NCBI GenBank assembly: GCA_964533965.1
Contig: CAZHNN010000002.1
Location: 62,001-126,000 of the forward strand
Direction: 5' to 3'
DNA length: 64,000 bases
Origin: RGIG3178 sp964533965
GTDB taxonomy: Bacteria; Bacillota; Clostridia; Christensenellales; QAND01
The notes under the pieces were generated by a model, which saw only the letters and a program-made list of their open reading frames with translations, was not told where the DNA came from and searched no databases. Positions 9,045-17,403 of the stretch are shown here, in pieces. Position 1 is the first letter of the stretch; each line of letters opens with the position of its first letter. The translations under genes and the position numbers were made by a program.

Positions 9045-9464
9045 TCATTCCACCTTCATTACACATTGCGAGGTCAGCGTAACGCCTTTTTCCCCGAAAA
9101 TGGTGCTGGCAACGGGGGTCAGCCCCTCGACAGTCGATGAGACGAGTACGGTTATGTCCCCAAGCCGCGGGGAAGTGGGATTGGAAAATGTGACCGTTAC
9201 CGTAATCTTCCCCAGTAAAGCATCCGGCGCGGTTTCAAGAACCCTATCTCTGATTTCAGCAACGGCATTGGCGTCATCTGCATGGACAATGCCGTATCGG
9301 GCTCCTTCACGGCTGCAATAGGACAGCGACAAATTGTTGTAGCAGATCCATCCGAAATCGATGATTCCGCACAACAACAACAGCAGGATCGGAAGAACCA
9401 TTGCCATTTCCACCATGGCCTGCCCTTTTTCATGCGTAGCCACCCTTGTTTTGCGTCTGAGCAA
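9045..9464 (-). CDS. tadE: TadE-like minor pseudopilin
   Basis: About 139 residues. The KGQAMVEMAMVLPILLLL motif is a prepilin-like cleavage and membrane segment shared with the Flp pilin (GQAMVE), followed by the family motif YCSREGARYGIV. The frame is open to a TTG at 9479, but that codon is part of the GGAGGAA ribosome binding site; I choose the TTG at 9464, seven bases beyond it. It is probably processed by the TadV peptidase encoded upstream and added to the pilus as a minor subunit. Confidence 0.85.
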   Translation of the reverse strand: MLRRKTRVATHEKGQAMVEMAMVLPILLLLLCGIIDFGWICYNNLSLSYCSREGARYGIVHADDANAVAEIRDRVLETAPDALLGKITVTVTFSNPTSPRLGDITVLVSSTVEGLTPVASTIFGEKGVTLTSQCVMKVE

Positions 9465-9557
9465 AGCCCATTCCTCCAAAAACGGTTATGTTTGCGGGTG
9501 GGAAACCGCCTAAAGACCGATGTAAAAGGCGGTTTCCCTCACAAGATGGCATCAAGG

Positions 9558-9746
9558 CTACTTAAGTGCATCGCCAGCTTTAGTGAATACGCCGGCTATG
9601 GCATCCTTAAAGATTGTAAGGCCGGCGATTAATAAAACTGCCACCAAAGCAATGATCAGGCCGTATTCCACCATTGCCTGACCCTTTTCTTCAGCCCTGA
9701 GTCGAACCCCGAGTCTCACGAATAGGTTCTTGATTGTTGTGAACAT
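9558..9746 (-). CDS. flp: Flp/Fap type IVb pilin
   Basis: 62 residues. After a short basic leader comes EEKGQAMVEYGLIIALVAVLL: Gly at -1, Glu at +5 and Tyr at +6, the exact Flp prepilin processing motif, then the single hydrophobic helix and a short C terminus. AAGGAGG lies seven bases before the ATG at 9746; an ATG two codons earlier is too close to it. This is the main pilus subunit, cleaved by TadV. A 94-base gap to tadE contains the inverted repeat GGCGGTTTCCC/GGGAAACCGCC (about 9506-9537), a possible attenuator reducing downstream expression. Confidence 0.92.
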   Translation of the reverse strand: MFTTIKNLFVRLGVRLRAEEKGQAMVEYGLIIALVAVLLIAGLTIFKDAIAGVFTKAGDALK

Positions 9747-9805
9747 GTACATTCCTCCTTCTCTTTTGTTTTTATTGTCCAAACGGGCTATCCCCATCCG
9801 GAATC

Positions 9806-10531
9806 CTAAAATACAGCCAGCGTGACGATAAAGCCCAGCGAAAGATAAGGGCCAAGTGCCACAAAGGATTTCAAGCTTCCCTTTTTTATAAGCACATGGA
9901 TAATTGCATACAGGATAAGCAGTACGGTTACAAAAAAGAGCGCTATGACCGTATTGCGTAAGCCCAAATAAAACCCCATTACAGCAGCGAATTTAACATC
10001 GCCTGCTCCGGCTTGATCCTTGATCAAAAATGGCAGCAGAAAAGCGGCAAAGCCGAAACAGCCGCCCAAAAGGTGTTCTACGATATGGCTTAAGCTGTGG
10101 TCTTTTAGGAGTATGCAAGAAACTGCGCCCAGAAAAAGCACAATAAGGATCGAGTTTGGAATCATGTGGATACAAACATCAACTGCCGAAATGACCATGC
10201 ATGCAGACACCGCAAACAACAGTTCAATCGTACCAACATTCAGCCCGAAAGAGGCAACTACCCAAAACCATATGCTTGCGTTTGCAATCATCCATACTGC
10301 AGGTGCGTACTTCCCGTAAATGTACAANNNNNNNNNNGTTCTTCTTTTTATTGCTATAGCAGATGCCTGTTGCAGCATCTGACCCGAAAGTAATCCTGAC
10401 AATAGAGCAACGAAGGGCATAACCAACACCAAGCCATCTCTTGTGGATTTTGGTTGTTTACCATATTTATTATGCATATTGGTTATGTCCAAAAACGTTG
10501 ATACGACCAATCGGGATCTACAAAATTCCAA
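9806..10531 (-). CDS. tadV: A24 prepilin peptidase (TadV/CpaA), interrupted by an assembly gap
   Basis: Polytopic aspartyl protease of the prepilin peptidase family. Both catalytic Asp motifs are present: SAVDVCIHMIPNSIL and AGAGDVKFAAVMG. About six membrane segments. Ten Ns at 10328-10337 interrupt the frame, which happens to stay open, so the exact length is unknown. Start uncertain: the frame opens with TTG at 10531 without a strong ribosome site; ATG at 10477 is an alternative. It is the first gene of the Tad operon and would cleave Flp and TadE leaders. Confidence 0.82.
   Translation of the reverse strand: MEFCRSRLVVSTFLDITNMHNKYGKQPKSTRDGLVLVMPFVALLSGLLSGQMLQQASAIAIKRRXXXXLYIYGKYAPAVWMIANASIWFWVVASFGLNVGTIELLFAVSACMVISAVDVCIHMIPNSILIVLFLGAVSCILLKDHSLSHIVEHLLGGCFGFAAFLLPFLIKDQAGAGDVKFAAVMGFYLGLRNTVIALFFVTVLLILYAIIHVLIKKGSLKSFVALGPYLSLGFIVTLAVF
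10328..10337. other. assembly gap of 10 N
   Basis: Run of ten N inside the prepilin peptidase gene; real length unknown. Confidence 0.99.
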
Positions 10532-11108
10532 TTAAAATGGTTTTGTTTGTCGAATATTCTTAATATTATAATGCATTTAAATATAATTTTGATTTTTGTT
10601 GTACTCTTTTATTGAGATTGTTTATCGTATTACAATTAAGAGTGTAGCAAAGCCGGAGCAATTGGATCTGCAAATTGTGCTCTCGCGATGCTCCAACTCC
10701 ATCAAGATAAATACGATTACGTCATTGCCTCAATCTAGTCTCTTAGGCTTGATTGCCTGCGATAAAATGAACGCTGAATCTTCTACACAAGTGAAAGGAT
10801 TTATTCGAAATAAGCCGAGTAAAACGGTGGAATTTAATAGTCTCCTTTGTATCGGGTTCATCGTCTGTCCATGCATTGCATCTATAAATCAACTATATAT
10901 TATTATTTTAATTTCAATTCATCAATATAGCGCATTGACAACTCGAAAAAGTTAATAGTATATTTATAATGTAACTTTTCATGTAACTATTAATGTAACC
11001 CTTCTTGGGGTTCTTCAAACAGGCTTAGATTAATTTCATTGTATCCCCAAAAATATATACGGTAAATCAATATAATTTTAATTCGATATTGGGAATAGGG
11101 AGGATTAC
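10532..11108. other. AT-rich divergent intergenic region
   Basis: Regulatory space between the leftward Tad operon and the rightward surface-protein gene. A 119-codon open frame (10596-10955) has no ribosome site or family resemblance and is not called. It holds the three ATGTAAC repeats (10969-10999) and a TATAAT at 11071-11076, about 38 bases before the surface-protein ATG. Confidence 0.7.
10969..10999. promoter_or_regulatory. three ATGTAAC direct repeats at 12-bp period
   Basis: ATGTAAC occurs at 10969, 10981 and 10993, exactly 12 bases apart, centred about 85 bases upstream of the TATAAT at 11071. The -35 for that -10 is poor, so an activator bound at these repeats is plausible. The half-site resembles OmpR-class TGTWAH elements, but the spacing is one base longer than the 11-bp WalR arrangement. 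Target could be the surface-protein gene, the Tad operon, or both. Confidence 0.5.
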
Positions 11109-14100
11109 ATGAGACGAAAAATCCTAAGAACTCTAGTGTTTTTAGCAGCGATAGCATGGATCACGACCATTTGGCTGCCCACAGCCTTTGCTGCGCCGCA
11201 GGACGAATATACATATACACTGTCCAGCGGCCAGGCAACGGTCACCGGATATACCGGAGCCGGGGGCGCCATCTCCATCCCGTCCACACTTGGGGGCTGC
11301 ACTGTAACGGCAATTGCACCTTGTGCATTTTCCGGCAACACAACCATCCACAGCGTCGTCTTTCCGGCTGGCATCATACACATCGGCGCTAGCTCTTTTG
11401 AGGGATGCTCTTCCTTGTCTGCGCTCTATTTCCAGGGTAACACGCCAACGCTGGGCACGAACGCATTGCTTTTCTGTGCCGATGAGCTCAAGGTCTATTA
11501 TCCTGCCGGCAAAGATGGTTGGGCGGACCCGTGGAACAATTTCGCCGCGCAGGCATATGACCCTTTTGCAACCTATACGGTGACTTATGACGGAAATGGC
11601 GCTACCGCCGGCAGCGCGCCAACAGACACGGCTACCTATCTGACAGGGGAGTCGGTGGCCGTTTCAGGCGCCGGCAGCCTGACAAAGGGCAGTGACCAAT
11701 TCACCGGGTGGAACGCCAAACCGGATGGAACGGGTACGATTTACACGGTGGGCAACATGTTTGCCATCACCAAAGATCTGACCTTGTATGCCCGCTGGAG
11801 CAGAGACCTCACCCGGGGCACGCCAACGACCTGTACCGTAGACGGTATCAGCTGGTCGTATACTCCCTTGGGTCAGGAATACTGCGAGGTCAACGGCTGC
11901 AGCCCGGTCCCCGCGAACCTGAGCATTCCCTCCGTTTTGCAGGGGCGAAAGGTTATCGGCGTGGGCATCGACGCCTTTGACTCAGCAGAGGGCGTGCAAA
12001 ACGTGACGCTGCCTTCCACCGTGGAATACATCGCACGGATGGCTTTCCGCAATTGTCCCGACCTGATGAGCGTAACCCTTCCGGACAGCGTAACAGAAAT
12101 CGGGGCATATGCGTTTTACCTGTGCGAGAACCTGGTCAGCGTGAAGTTTCCGTCTGGAATTACCAACCTTGGTGACGGTGCGTTCCAATGCTGCAGCAGG
12201 CTGACGTCGGCAGTTTTTACGGGCAACGCGCCCATGATGGGAGAGCTTACGTTCGACCGCTGCGCCAGAGGGTTCCAAATTTACCGCGCGGACACCGCGT
12301 CAGGTTGGACAAATCCATACAATGCCCTGAGCGTGCAGACCTATCATCCCTCTGACACATACACGATCACCTATGACGTCAACGGAGGAGTTGGCACCGT
12401 ACCCTCCGCTGTCACAAACCGCCGGATGGGTGATGTGTTTGTGGCCGCGGGTCAGGGCGGCATGCGGAACGGTTATTATTCCTTCGCCGGCTGGAACACC
12501 CGTCCGGATGGCACGGGCACCGCCTATGAAGTCGGCGGCCGGATCGCCGTCACGGGGAATGTGACATTGTACGCTCTTTGGTATATGAATTATCGCGAGG
12601 CCAACTTTCAGACGAAGGTCGACATCGGCGGCGCTACATGGTGGTATACGCCCATCGGCGAGTTCTTCTGTACCGTTTACAATCGCGAAGGAGCATCGGG
12701 ATTTGTCACAATCCCCGACTTCATAGACGGGAGAATGGTCATCGGCGTCGGCCAAAACGCCTTCGGCTACAATGAGGATATTACCGGCGTCTCGATCCCC
12801 GCTAACGTCACGACGATTACGAAGTTTGCATTTCAATATTGTCCTCATTTATCCACGGTGGTCTTCCGGGGAGACGCCCCGGCGGAGGTCGGATATCAGG
12901 TGATGAAATATTGCGCCGACAATCTGACGGTACATTATCCCGTTGGCGCGTCGGGTTGGCCGGACACCTGGAACGGTTTTGCCGCGCAATCCTATGATGC
13001 CTCCGACTTTTATACCGTAACCTATGACGGCAACGGTGCGCATACGGGCAGCGCGCCAACGGATACGGCTTCGTACCAGGCATTCACGGCAGCATCGGTG
13101 ATGGGCAACGTCGGCAATCTGGCGAAGCAAAACTACTCATTTGGCGGGTGGAATACCCAACCGGACGGAAATGGCATAGACTATCAGGCAGGAGACCCGC
13201 TTGTCATCACGAAAAATATCCGGCTATATGCCCAGTGGTACCTCGGCAACTGCAGCATCGGCTATGACAGGCAGGACGGAAGCGCGGTAGGCAGATGGCC
13301 TGTGAACTACGGCACATCGCTGCCCGCACCCGCCAGCCCGACCCGTACTGGTTATACCTTTGGCGGCTGGTACCCAACCGCGGCCTGCAATACGATTGCC
13401 ATCTCTTTTCCCTATACAGTAACCGGCAATGCCACGCTGTACGCCAAGTGGACGCTTAACCGCTACACCGTGACCTTTGACAGCCGGGGCGGCAGCGCCA
13501 TCGCAGCCGTCACCGTAAACCATGGCGATAGTATAACCACCCCGGTGAACCCAAGCAGGACCGGCTATATCTTCGGCGGTTGGTACCCGAGTGCGGACTG
13601 CAATACGACCGCAGCCCCCTTTCCCTACACGGTGACCGGCAATGTCACGCTGTACGCAAAGTGGACGCAGAATCCGGCGGCTCCTCCGGCCCCCGCTACC
13701 TATACAGTACGCTTTGACAGCCGAGGAGGCAGCAGCATAGCGGCTGTTACGGCGAACCATGGCGACAGGATAACTGCCCCGGCGAATCCCGGCCGAACCG
13801 GCTATACTTTCACCGGCTGGTATAAAGATGCCGCTTGCACGGCGCCATGGAACTTCGCTTTGAACACGGTGACGGGCAACATGACGCTGTATGCCGGCTG
13901 GGCGGCGCAAACCCAGAGCAACTTGCTGCGCGACATCGCGCTTTCTAGCGGCGCGCTCTCACGTGCCTTCGGCCCCAAGACGACCAGCTATACGCTCAAC
14001 CTGAGCGAAAACACCGGCTCCGTGACGATCACCCCCGTGCGCGCCTTTGATGGCGCGACGATGACGATTGACGGCAAGAAGGTCAACGCCAAGACGGTCT

Positions 14101-14468
14101 CCCTGGCCAATGGCAGAAGTGCCACGGTGATGATCAAAGTGACTTGGAACAAAAAGACGACGACCTACAAACTGACGATCAACCGACCCAAGTCTACGAA
14201 CAACCTTCTTTCCTCACTGAGTGCATCGACCGGCGTGTGGTCCGGCACCTTTGACCCCAAAGTGACCAATTACACGCTGAAACTGCCCGAAAACGTTGCA
14301 AAGGTTACGATCTATTCAGCACGGCAGTCCTCCTTGGCCACGGTGACGCCGGCCAGAAGGACCTACACGCTCAAGAACGGTCAGACGGTTAAGGTGACGG
14401 TAAAGGTGAAATCGCAGTCCGGGGCGACAAGGACTTACACGATCACAATCACCCGGGCCAGGTACTGA
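11109..14468 (+). CDS. large secreted surface protein: BspA-type LRR, InlB-type repeats, cadherin-like domains
   Basis: 1119 residues. Signal peptide 1-28 ending AFAA. Blocks of BspA-type leucine-rich repeat (IPSTLGGCTVTAIAPCAF, VTLPDSVTEIGAYAF, VSIPANVTTITKFAF) alternate with InlB/Listeria-Bacteroides B-repeats (YTVTYDGNG...FTGWNAKPDGTGTIY...LYARW); from about 715 to 935 three B-repeats run in tandem, each with GYTFGGWY-type cores. Two cadherin-like beta-sandwich domains close the protein (about 940-1030 and 1032-1119). No LPXTG or SLH motif is seen. GGGAGG precedes the ATG. Likely adhesin or matrix protein; the C terminus is probably truncated (see 14469-14592). Confidence 0.85.
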   Translation: MRRKILRTLVFLAAIAWITTIWLPTAFAAPQDEYTYTLSSGQATVTGYTGAGGAISIPSTLGGCTVTAIAPCAFSGNTTIHSVVFPAGIIHIGASSFEGCSSLSALYFQGNTPTLGTNALLFCADELKVYYPAGKDGWADPWNNFAAQAYDPFATYTVTYDGNGATAGSAPTDTATYLTGESVAVSGAGSLTKGSDQFTGWNAKPDGTGTIYTVGNMFAITKDLTLYARWSRDLTRGTPTTCTVDGISWSYTPLGQEYCEVNGCSPVPANLSIPSVLQGRKVIGVGIDAFDSAEGVQNVTLPSTVEYIARMAFRNCPDLMSVTLPDSVTEIGAYAFYLCENLVSVKFPSGITNLGDGAFQCCSRLTSAVFTGNAPMMGELTFDRCARGFQIYRADTASGWTNPYNALSVQTYHPSDTYTITYDVNGGVGTVPSAVTNRRMGDVFVAAGQGGMRNGYYSFAGWNTRPDGTGTAYEVGGRIAVTGNVTLYALWYMNYREANFQTKVDIGGATWWYTPIGEFFCTVYNREGASGFVTIPDFIDGRMVIGVGQNAFGYNEDITGVSIPANVTTITKFAFQYCPHLSTVVFRGDAPAEVGYQVMKYCADNLTVHYPVGASGWPDTWNGFAAQSYDASDFYTVTYDGNGAHTGSAPTDTASYQAFTAASVMGNVGNLAKQNYSFGGWNTQPDGNGIDYQAGDPLVITKNIRLYAQWYLGNCSIGYDRQDGSAVGRWPVNYGTSLPAPASPTRTGYTFGGWYPTAACNTIAISFPYTVTGNATLYAKWTLNRYTVTFDSRGGSAIAAVTVNHGDSITTPVNPSRTGYIFGGWYPSADCNTTAAPFPYTVTGNVTLYAKWTQNPAAPPAPATYTVRFDSRGGSSIAAVTANHGDRITAPANPGRTGYTFTGWYKDAACTAPWNFALNTVTGNMTLYAGWAAQTQSNLLRDIALSSGALSRAFGPKTTSYTLNLSENTGSVTITPVRAFDGATMTIDGKKVNAKTVSLANGRSATVMIKVTWNKKTTTYKLTINRPKSTNNLLSSLSASTGVWSGTFDPKVTNYTLKLPENVAKVTIYSARQSSLATVTPARRTYTLKNGQTVKVTVKVKSQSGATRTYTITITRARY

Positions 14469-14592
14469 ACACGAACCTGGCGCGTCGCTCATATCCAACA
14501 TCACAATCGCCGCTGATGCCCAAATACACGCGGGTACGACCAGTTACGTGGTGATACTGCCGGACAGGACCGGTCCAGTAGGATATGAATGA
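14469..14592 (+). pseudogene. frameshifted remnant of a third cadherin-like repeat
   Basis: Immediately after the TGA at 14466-14468, the +1 frame is open through 14590 and reads SLISNITIAADAQ then TTSYVVILPDRTGPV, which lines up with the start of the two upstream repeats (LLRDIALSSGAL...TTSYTLNLSENTGSV). A one-base indel near 14460 would fuse it to the main protein. It stops halfway through a repeat, so the original C terminus is still missing. Confidence 0.6.
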
Positions 14593-14640
14593 TAAAGCTT
14601 ATGTGGGGTAAAACAGGGGTATATTCACATTTTTCTATGA

Positions 14641-14682
14641 AGCAAAGCCCGTAGACGCTGTGTTTACGGGCTTTGCTTTTGA
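14641..14682 (+). terminator. intrinsic terminator after surface-protein gene
   Basis: AGCAAAGCCCGTA pairs with TACGGGCTTTGC, followed by TTTT. Near-copy of the hairpin at 1702-1739. Confidence 0.75.
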
Positions 14683-15141
14683 AGGAGGAAGGCTTCGAAT
14701 TATCACAAGCCCATTTTGTCTGGTAAAGTTGGATGGCAATTTACTTTATGTCGGACAAATTCAACGTTTTTCATTAATTCTAGTCTAGTCTGTTATAACG
14801 GGTTAACGGGTAGAAATTGGGGTAGAAAAAGAGACCTTTTGATTTGCTCATTCCTCGATCTTTCCGATCATGTGGAAAACGATGAAAAGGCAACTATATA
14901 AACACTTAATATACTTATCATAGGATGTAAGGAATAGAGGACTAGATATAAAGCAAAGTTGTATCATGGGTAAATCAATGTTATGAAGAAAAAGTAGTCA
15001 TTGATTAAGCTGAATTGCTTCGTCTGGCTATTTTTATAGTATATGAGAGCGTTTGTTGCGAAGGAATACAAAATTGCCTACAATGATAAGTATTAATGAG
15101 GATCGGCAGTGGTTTCCAAGATTTTCAAAGGAGATGGCGGC
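14683..15141. other. intergenic region with promoter for the NagA-like gene
   Basis: AT-rich; a 61-codon frame at 14716-14901 lacks a ribosome site and family resemblance. TTGCGA (15056-15061) and TACAAT (15079-15084) are separated by 17 bases and form a plausible sigma-A promoter about 58 bases before the next ATG. Nothing else recognised. Confidence 0.6.
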
Positions 15142-16317
15142 ATGGCAAACATTTGCGCATTAAAAAGCAAACGGGTCATCGACGGGTACCGTTCCATCCA
15201 TGATGGGGTGGTGGTGTACGAGGGAGATAGGATTGCTGCGGTGGGCGCACAAAGCCGCACCCCCATCCCGGAAGGGGCAGAAGTAACCGACTATGGTGAT
15301 TTGATCATCGGCCCCGGACTTGTCGAGATGCACGCCCATGGCTGCAAAGGGGTAGACGCCAACACCGACACCCAAGCGTGTCTGGACTTTGCCAACTTTG
15401 TAGGGCAAAGAGGCACCACTACCCTGTTGCCCACCATCAACCGGAAGATATCCTGCGTATTGGAAGCCATGAAAACCCAGGAGCGGGAGGGGTATCAGGG
15501 GGCTTCCATGCCGTATATCCATATGGAGGGCCCCTTTCTGACGCCCAAGAATATCAAGGGATACGAGACGGCGGATGTCCACCTGTTGCCCCCCAGCATC
15601 GAAAAGTTTGAAGAGCTGTGGGAGGAGGCGGAAGGCCGCATTCGCATGATGGGCATCGGCATTGAACTGCCGGGTGCTTTGGAACTAGCCCGCCATATGA
15701 AGAACAAGGGTATTGTGGTGGCCTGTGCCCACACCAGAACCGGGTATACGGAGATGATGGAGGCCTATGAAAACGGCGTGACGCACGGCACGCATATCTT
15801 CAACGTGATGACGGGCCTGCATCACCGGAGGCCGGGGACCGTAGGAGCTATTTTGACCTGCGACGGCATCACCACCGAGGTGATCTGCGACGGGTTTTTG
15901 GTGGATCTGGTAGCGGTGGACGTCGCTATCCGCTGCAAGGGGTATGACCGGATCGCCATCATCACCGACCTTTCCATGGCCGGACTCGCAGACGGGAATT
16001 ACCTGCGGAACGATGGGAGATGGATCACAGTAGAAAATGGGGTGTCCTACGCCACCGGGGTGGACCGAAGTCGGGACAACACCATGAGTGGTTCCAGCTT
16101 TACGCAGAATATCGGGGTAAAAAATGTGTATCAAAAACTCGGCCACCCGTTGGAAGCCGCCATACGGATGGCCACCGTTACGCCCGCAAAGATTCTGGGA
16201 CTGTACGATAAGATCGGCAGCCTGCAGGTGGGAAAAGACGCCGACATCATCGTATTTGACAACAATATTGAGATGACGGAAGTGATCGTGAAAGGGACAA
16301 CGGTGTATAAGGGGTGA
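15142..16317 (+). CDS. N-acetylglucosamine-6-phosphate deacetylase-like amidohydrolase
   Basis: 391 residues. Metal-dependent hydrolase fold with NagA motifs: GPGLVEMHAHG (His64, His66), HMEGPFL (Glu129, metal ligand), ACAHTRTGY (His197), THGTHIFNVM (His218), and ITDLSMAG with the catalytic Asp276; C-terminal VTPAKILGL...GKDADIIVFD. NagA removes acetate from GlcNAc-6-phosphate in amino sugar recycling. Unusually, the substrate-binding His of the ADGxHVD motif is Leu253 (CDGFLVD), so the true substrate may differ. The frame opens at GTG 15109, but AAAGGAGA sits eight bases before the ATG at 15142. It stands alone, without nagB or a PTS. Confidence 0.82.
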   Translation: MANICALKSKRVIDGYRSIHDGVVVYEGDRIAAVGAQSRTPIPEGAEVTDYGDLIIGPGLVEMHAHGCKGVDANTDTQACLDFANFVGQRGTTTLLPTINRKISCVLEAMKTQEREGYQGASMPYIHMEGPFLTPKNIKGYETADVHLLPPSIEKFEELWEEAEGRIRMMGIGIELPGALELARHMKNKGIVVACAHTRTGYTEMMEAYENGVTHGTHIFNVMTGLHHRRPGTVGAILTCDGITTEVICDGFLVDLVAVDVAIRCKGYDRIAIITDLSMAGLADGNYLRNDGRWITVENGVSYATGVDRSRDNTMSGSSFTQNIGVKNVYQKLGHPLEAAIRMATVTPAKILGLYDKIGSLQVGKDADIIVFDNNIEMTEVIVKGTTVYKG

Positions 16318-16330
16318 GATGATGGAAGAA

Positions 16331-16368
16331 GAAGGGGCTGCAAATATCGGCAGCCCCCTTCTTTTTCT
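16331..16368 (+). terminator. intrinsic terminator after NagA-like gene
   Basis: GGGGCTGC (16334-16341) pairs with GCAGCCCC (16350-16357), followed by CTTCTTTTTC. Confidence 0.85.
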
Positions 16369-16413
16369 TTACTCTCATTTGTAACCCCTATCTCTGTGGT
16401 GAATTTGTGGGTC

Positions 16414-16545
16414 TTTATGGTTATATCCCATAATATGTATTATAATCATTACTAATAGTAGTAAATGATATGCGCTGAGACATAAGATCGAACCCTTGGT
16501 CTTTTGTGTCCACAAGGATCATCAGCCATATAAGCCGCGTACTGC
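16414..16545 (+). repeat. structured leader, copy 1 (upstream of small membrane protein)
   Basis: About 130 bases nearly duplicated at 17223-17350. The first 73 bases match at roughly 61 positions, including a TATAAT at 16441-16446. A hairpin GACATAAG...TTTTGTGTC lies at 16479-16510, 38 bases beyond the TATAAT as in copy 2. The downstream ATG is 146 bases from the TATAAT (154 in copy 2). No known riboswitch consensus was recognised. Confidence 0.65.
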
Positions 16546-16586
16546 AAACCGTCTCCGCGAGCCACTAACGTAAAAAAGGATATTAT

Positions 16587-17024
16587 ATGAAGATTTTATC
16601 CGATAGAACAGTTTTTTTGTATCCAATAGCAATGGCAGCACTGGCGATTACGGTAATTGTGTTGAATACAGCAAAAGATATGACCTTTCCAATCTTAATA
16701 ATTATGGGAGCCGTTTTACAGTTCTCACAAATCCGATACGTAAAAATCGGTGAAGACGGAGTTGAGTTACATTCTATAGTACGCACCATTTGCTATTTGG
16801 AATGGATTGAAGTTGAACGTATAGATATAGATAATGAACACCTTGTAGAGGTTGGTGGCAAATCATCAACATTAAAGTTTTATACAAAAACGTATATTAA
16901 GTTTATACCGTATCAGGCAAACGATAAAAAAAGCATATCGCTAGAATATAGTCGTAGGGCAATAAGAGAAATAAAACAATATACAAAGCTTCCGATCTTT
17001 GACAGCACAACTCAATCCGAGTAA
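16587..17024 (+). CDS. small membrane protein with PH-like domain
   Basis: 145 residues, function not recognised. Two hydrophobic helices (about 9-28 and 33-48) are followed by a soluble region beginning QIRYVKIGEDGVELHS with alternating beta strands (ICYLEWIEVERIDID, TLKFYTKTYIKFIPY), the look of a bacterial PH-like (bPH) domain. AAAAAGGA lies before the ATG. Codon use is AT-rich against neighbours, suggesting transfer. Its 5' leader is shared with the dehydrogenase gene downstream. Confidence 0.7.
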   Translation: MKILSDRTVFLYPIAMAALAITVIVLNTAKDMTFPILIIMGAVLQFSQIRYVKIGEDGVELHSIVRTICYLEWIEVERIDIDNEHLVEVGGKSSTLKFYTKTYIKFIPYQANDKKSISLEYSRRAIREIKQYTKLPIFDSTTQSE

Positions 17025-17059
17025 CAAGGATTAAACAAATAGTTGGTACAATTAGAACA

Positions 17060-17100
17060 CGGAAACAAGGGGGAAACAAGGGGACGGTTCTTTTGTTTCT
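17060..17100. repeat. REP-like palindrome with GGGGACGGTTCT core
   Basis: GAAACAA (17073-17079) and TTGTTTC (17093-17099) flank GGGGACGGTTCT (17080-17091); GGAAACAAGGG is also tandemly repeated just before. The core resembles REP elements mobilised by Y1 (RAYT) transposases in Clostridia. The same 12-base core occurs at 46561-46572 within atpB. No transposase gene is in the window. Confidence 0.5.
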
Positions 17101-17222
17101 ATAAGGGAGTGCGCAGTATTAAAACGAAATACTGACCCCACCCTCAAAGCAGAAGAGGTTCGTCTTGGGTTTCCTTTGCTCCAATTTGAGCCCCCATTTC
17201 TGTAAAGAAGTTGTTGGTTTAC

Positions 17223-17350
17223 TTTATGGATATATCCCATATTTTGTATTATAATCATTAGCAGTAGGAGTAAATGACATGCATCAAGACATAAGGGCAG
17301 AACTCCTGTCTTATATGTCCACAAATCCATACGTCTTGACTATAAAGCGT
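17223..17350 (+). repeat. structured leader, copy 2 (upstream of zinc dehydrogenase)
   Basis: Second copy of the element at 16414-16545, with TATAAT at 17250-17255 and a stronger hairpin at 17288-17319: GACATA/TATGTC outer stem and GGCAG/CTGTC inner stem around AACTC. The pairing survives sequence change between copies. A further small hairpin ACCCTCGCTGTAGGGT (about 17351-17366) follows. Ends 54 bases before the dehydrogenase start. Confidence 0.65.
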
Positions 17351-17403
17351 ACCCTCGCTGTAGGGTAAATTGATGCTTAAAATAATCAACACGGAGGGAA
17401 ACT

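Noticed and set aside
10596..10955. 119-codon ORF between tadV and the surface-protein gene
   Set aside because: No ribosome site, no recognisable family, AT-rich regulatory region.
14716..14901. 61-codon ORF
   Set aside because: No ribosome site or protein-like pattern; lies between a terminator and a promoter.
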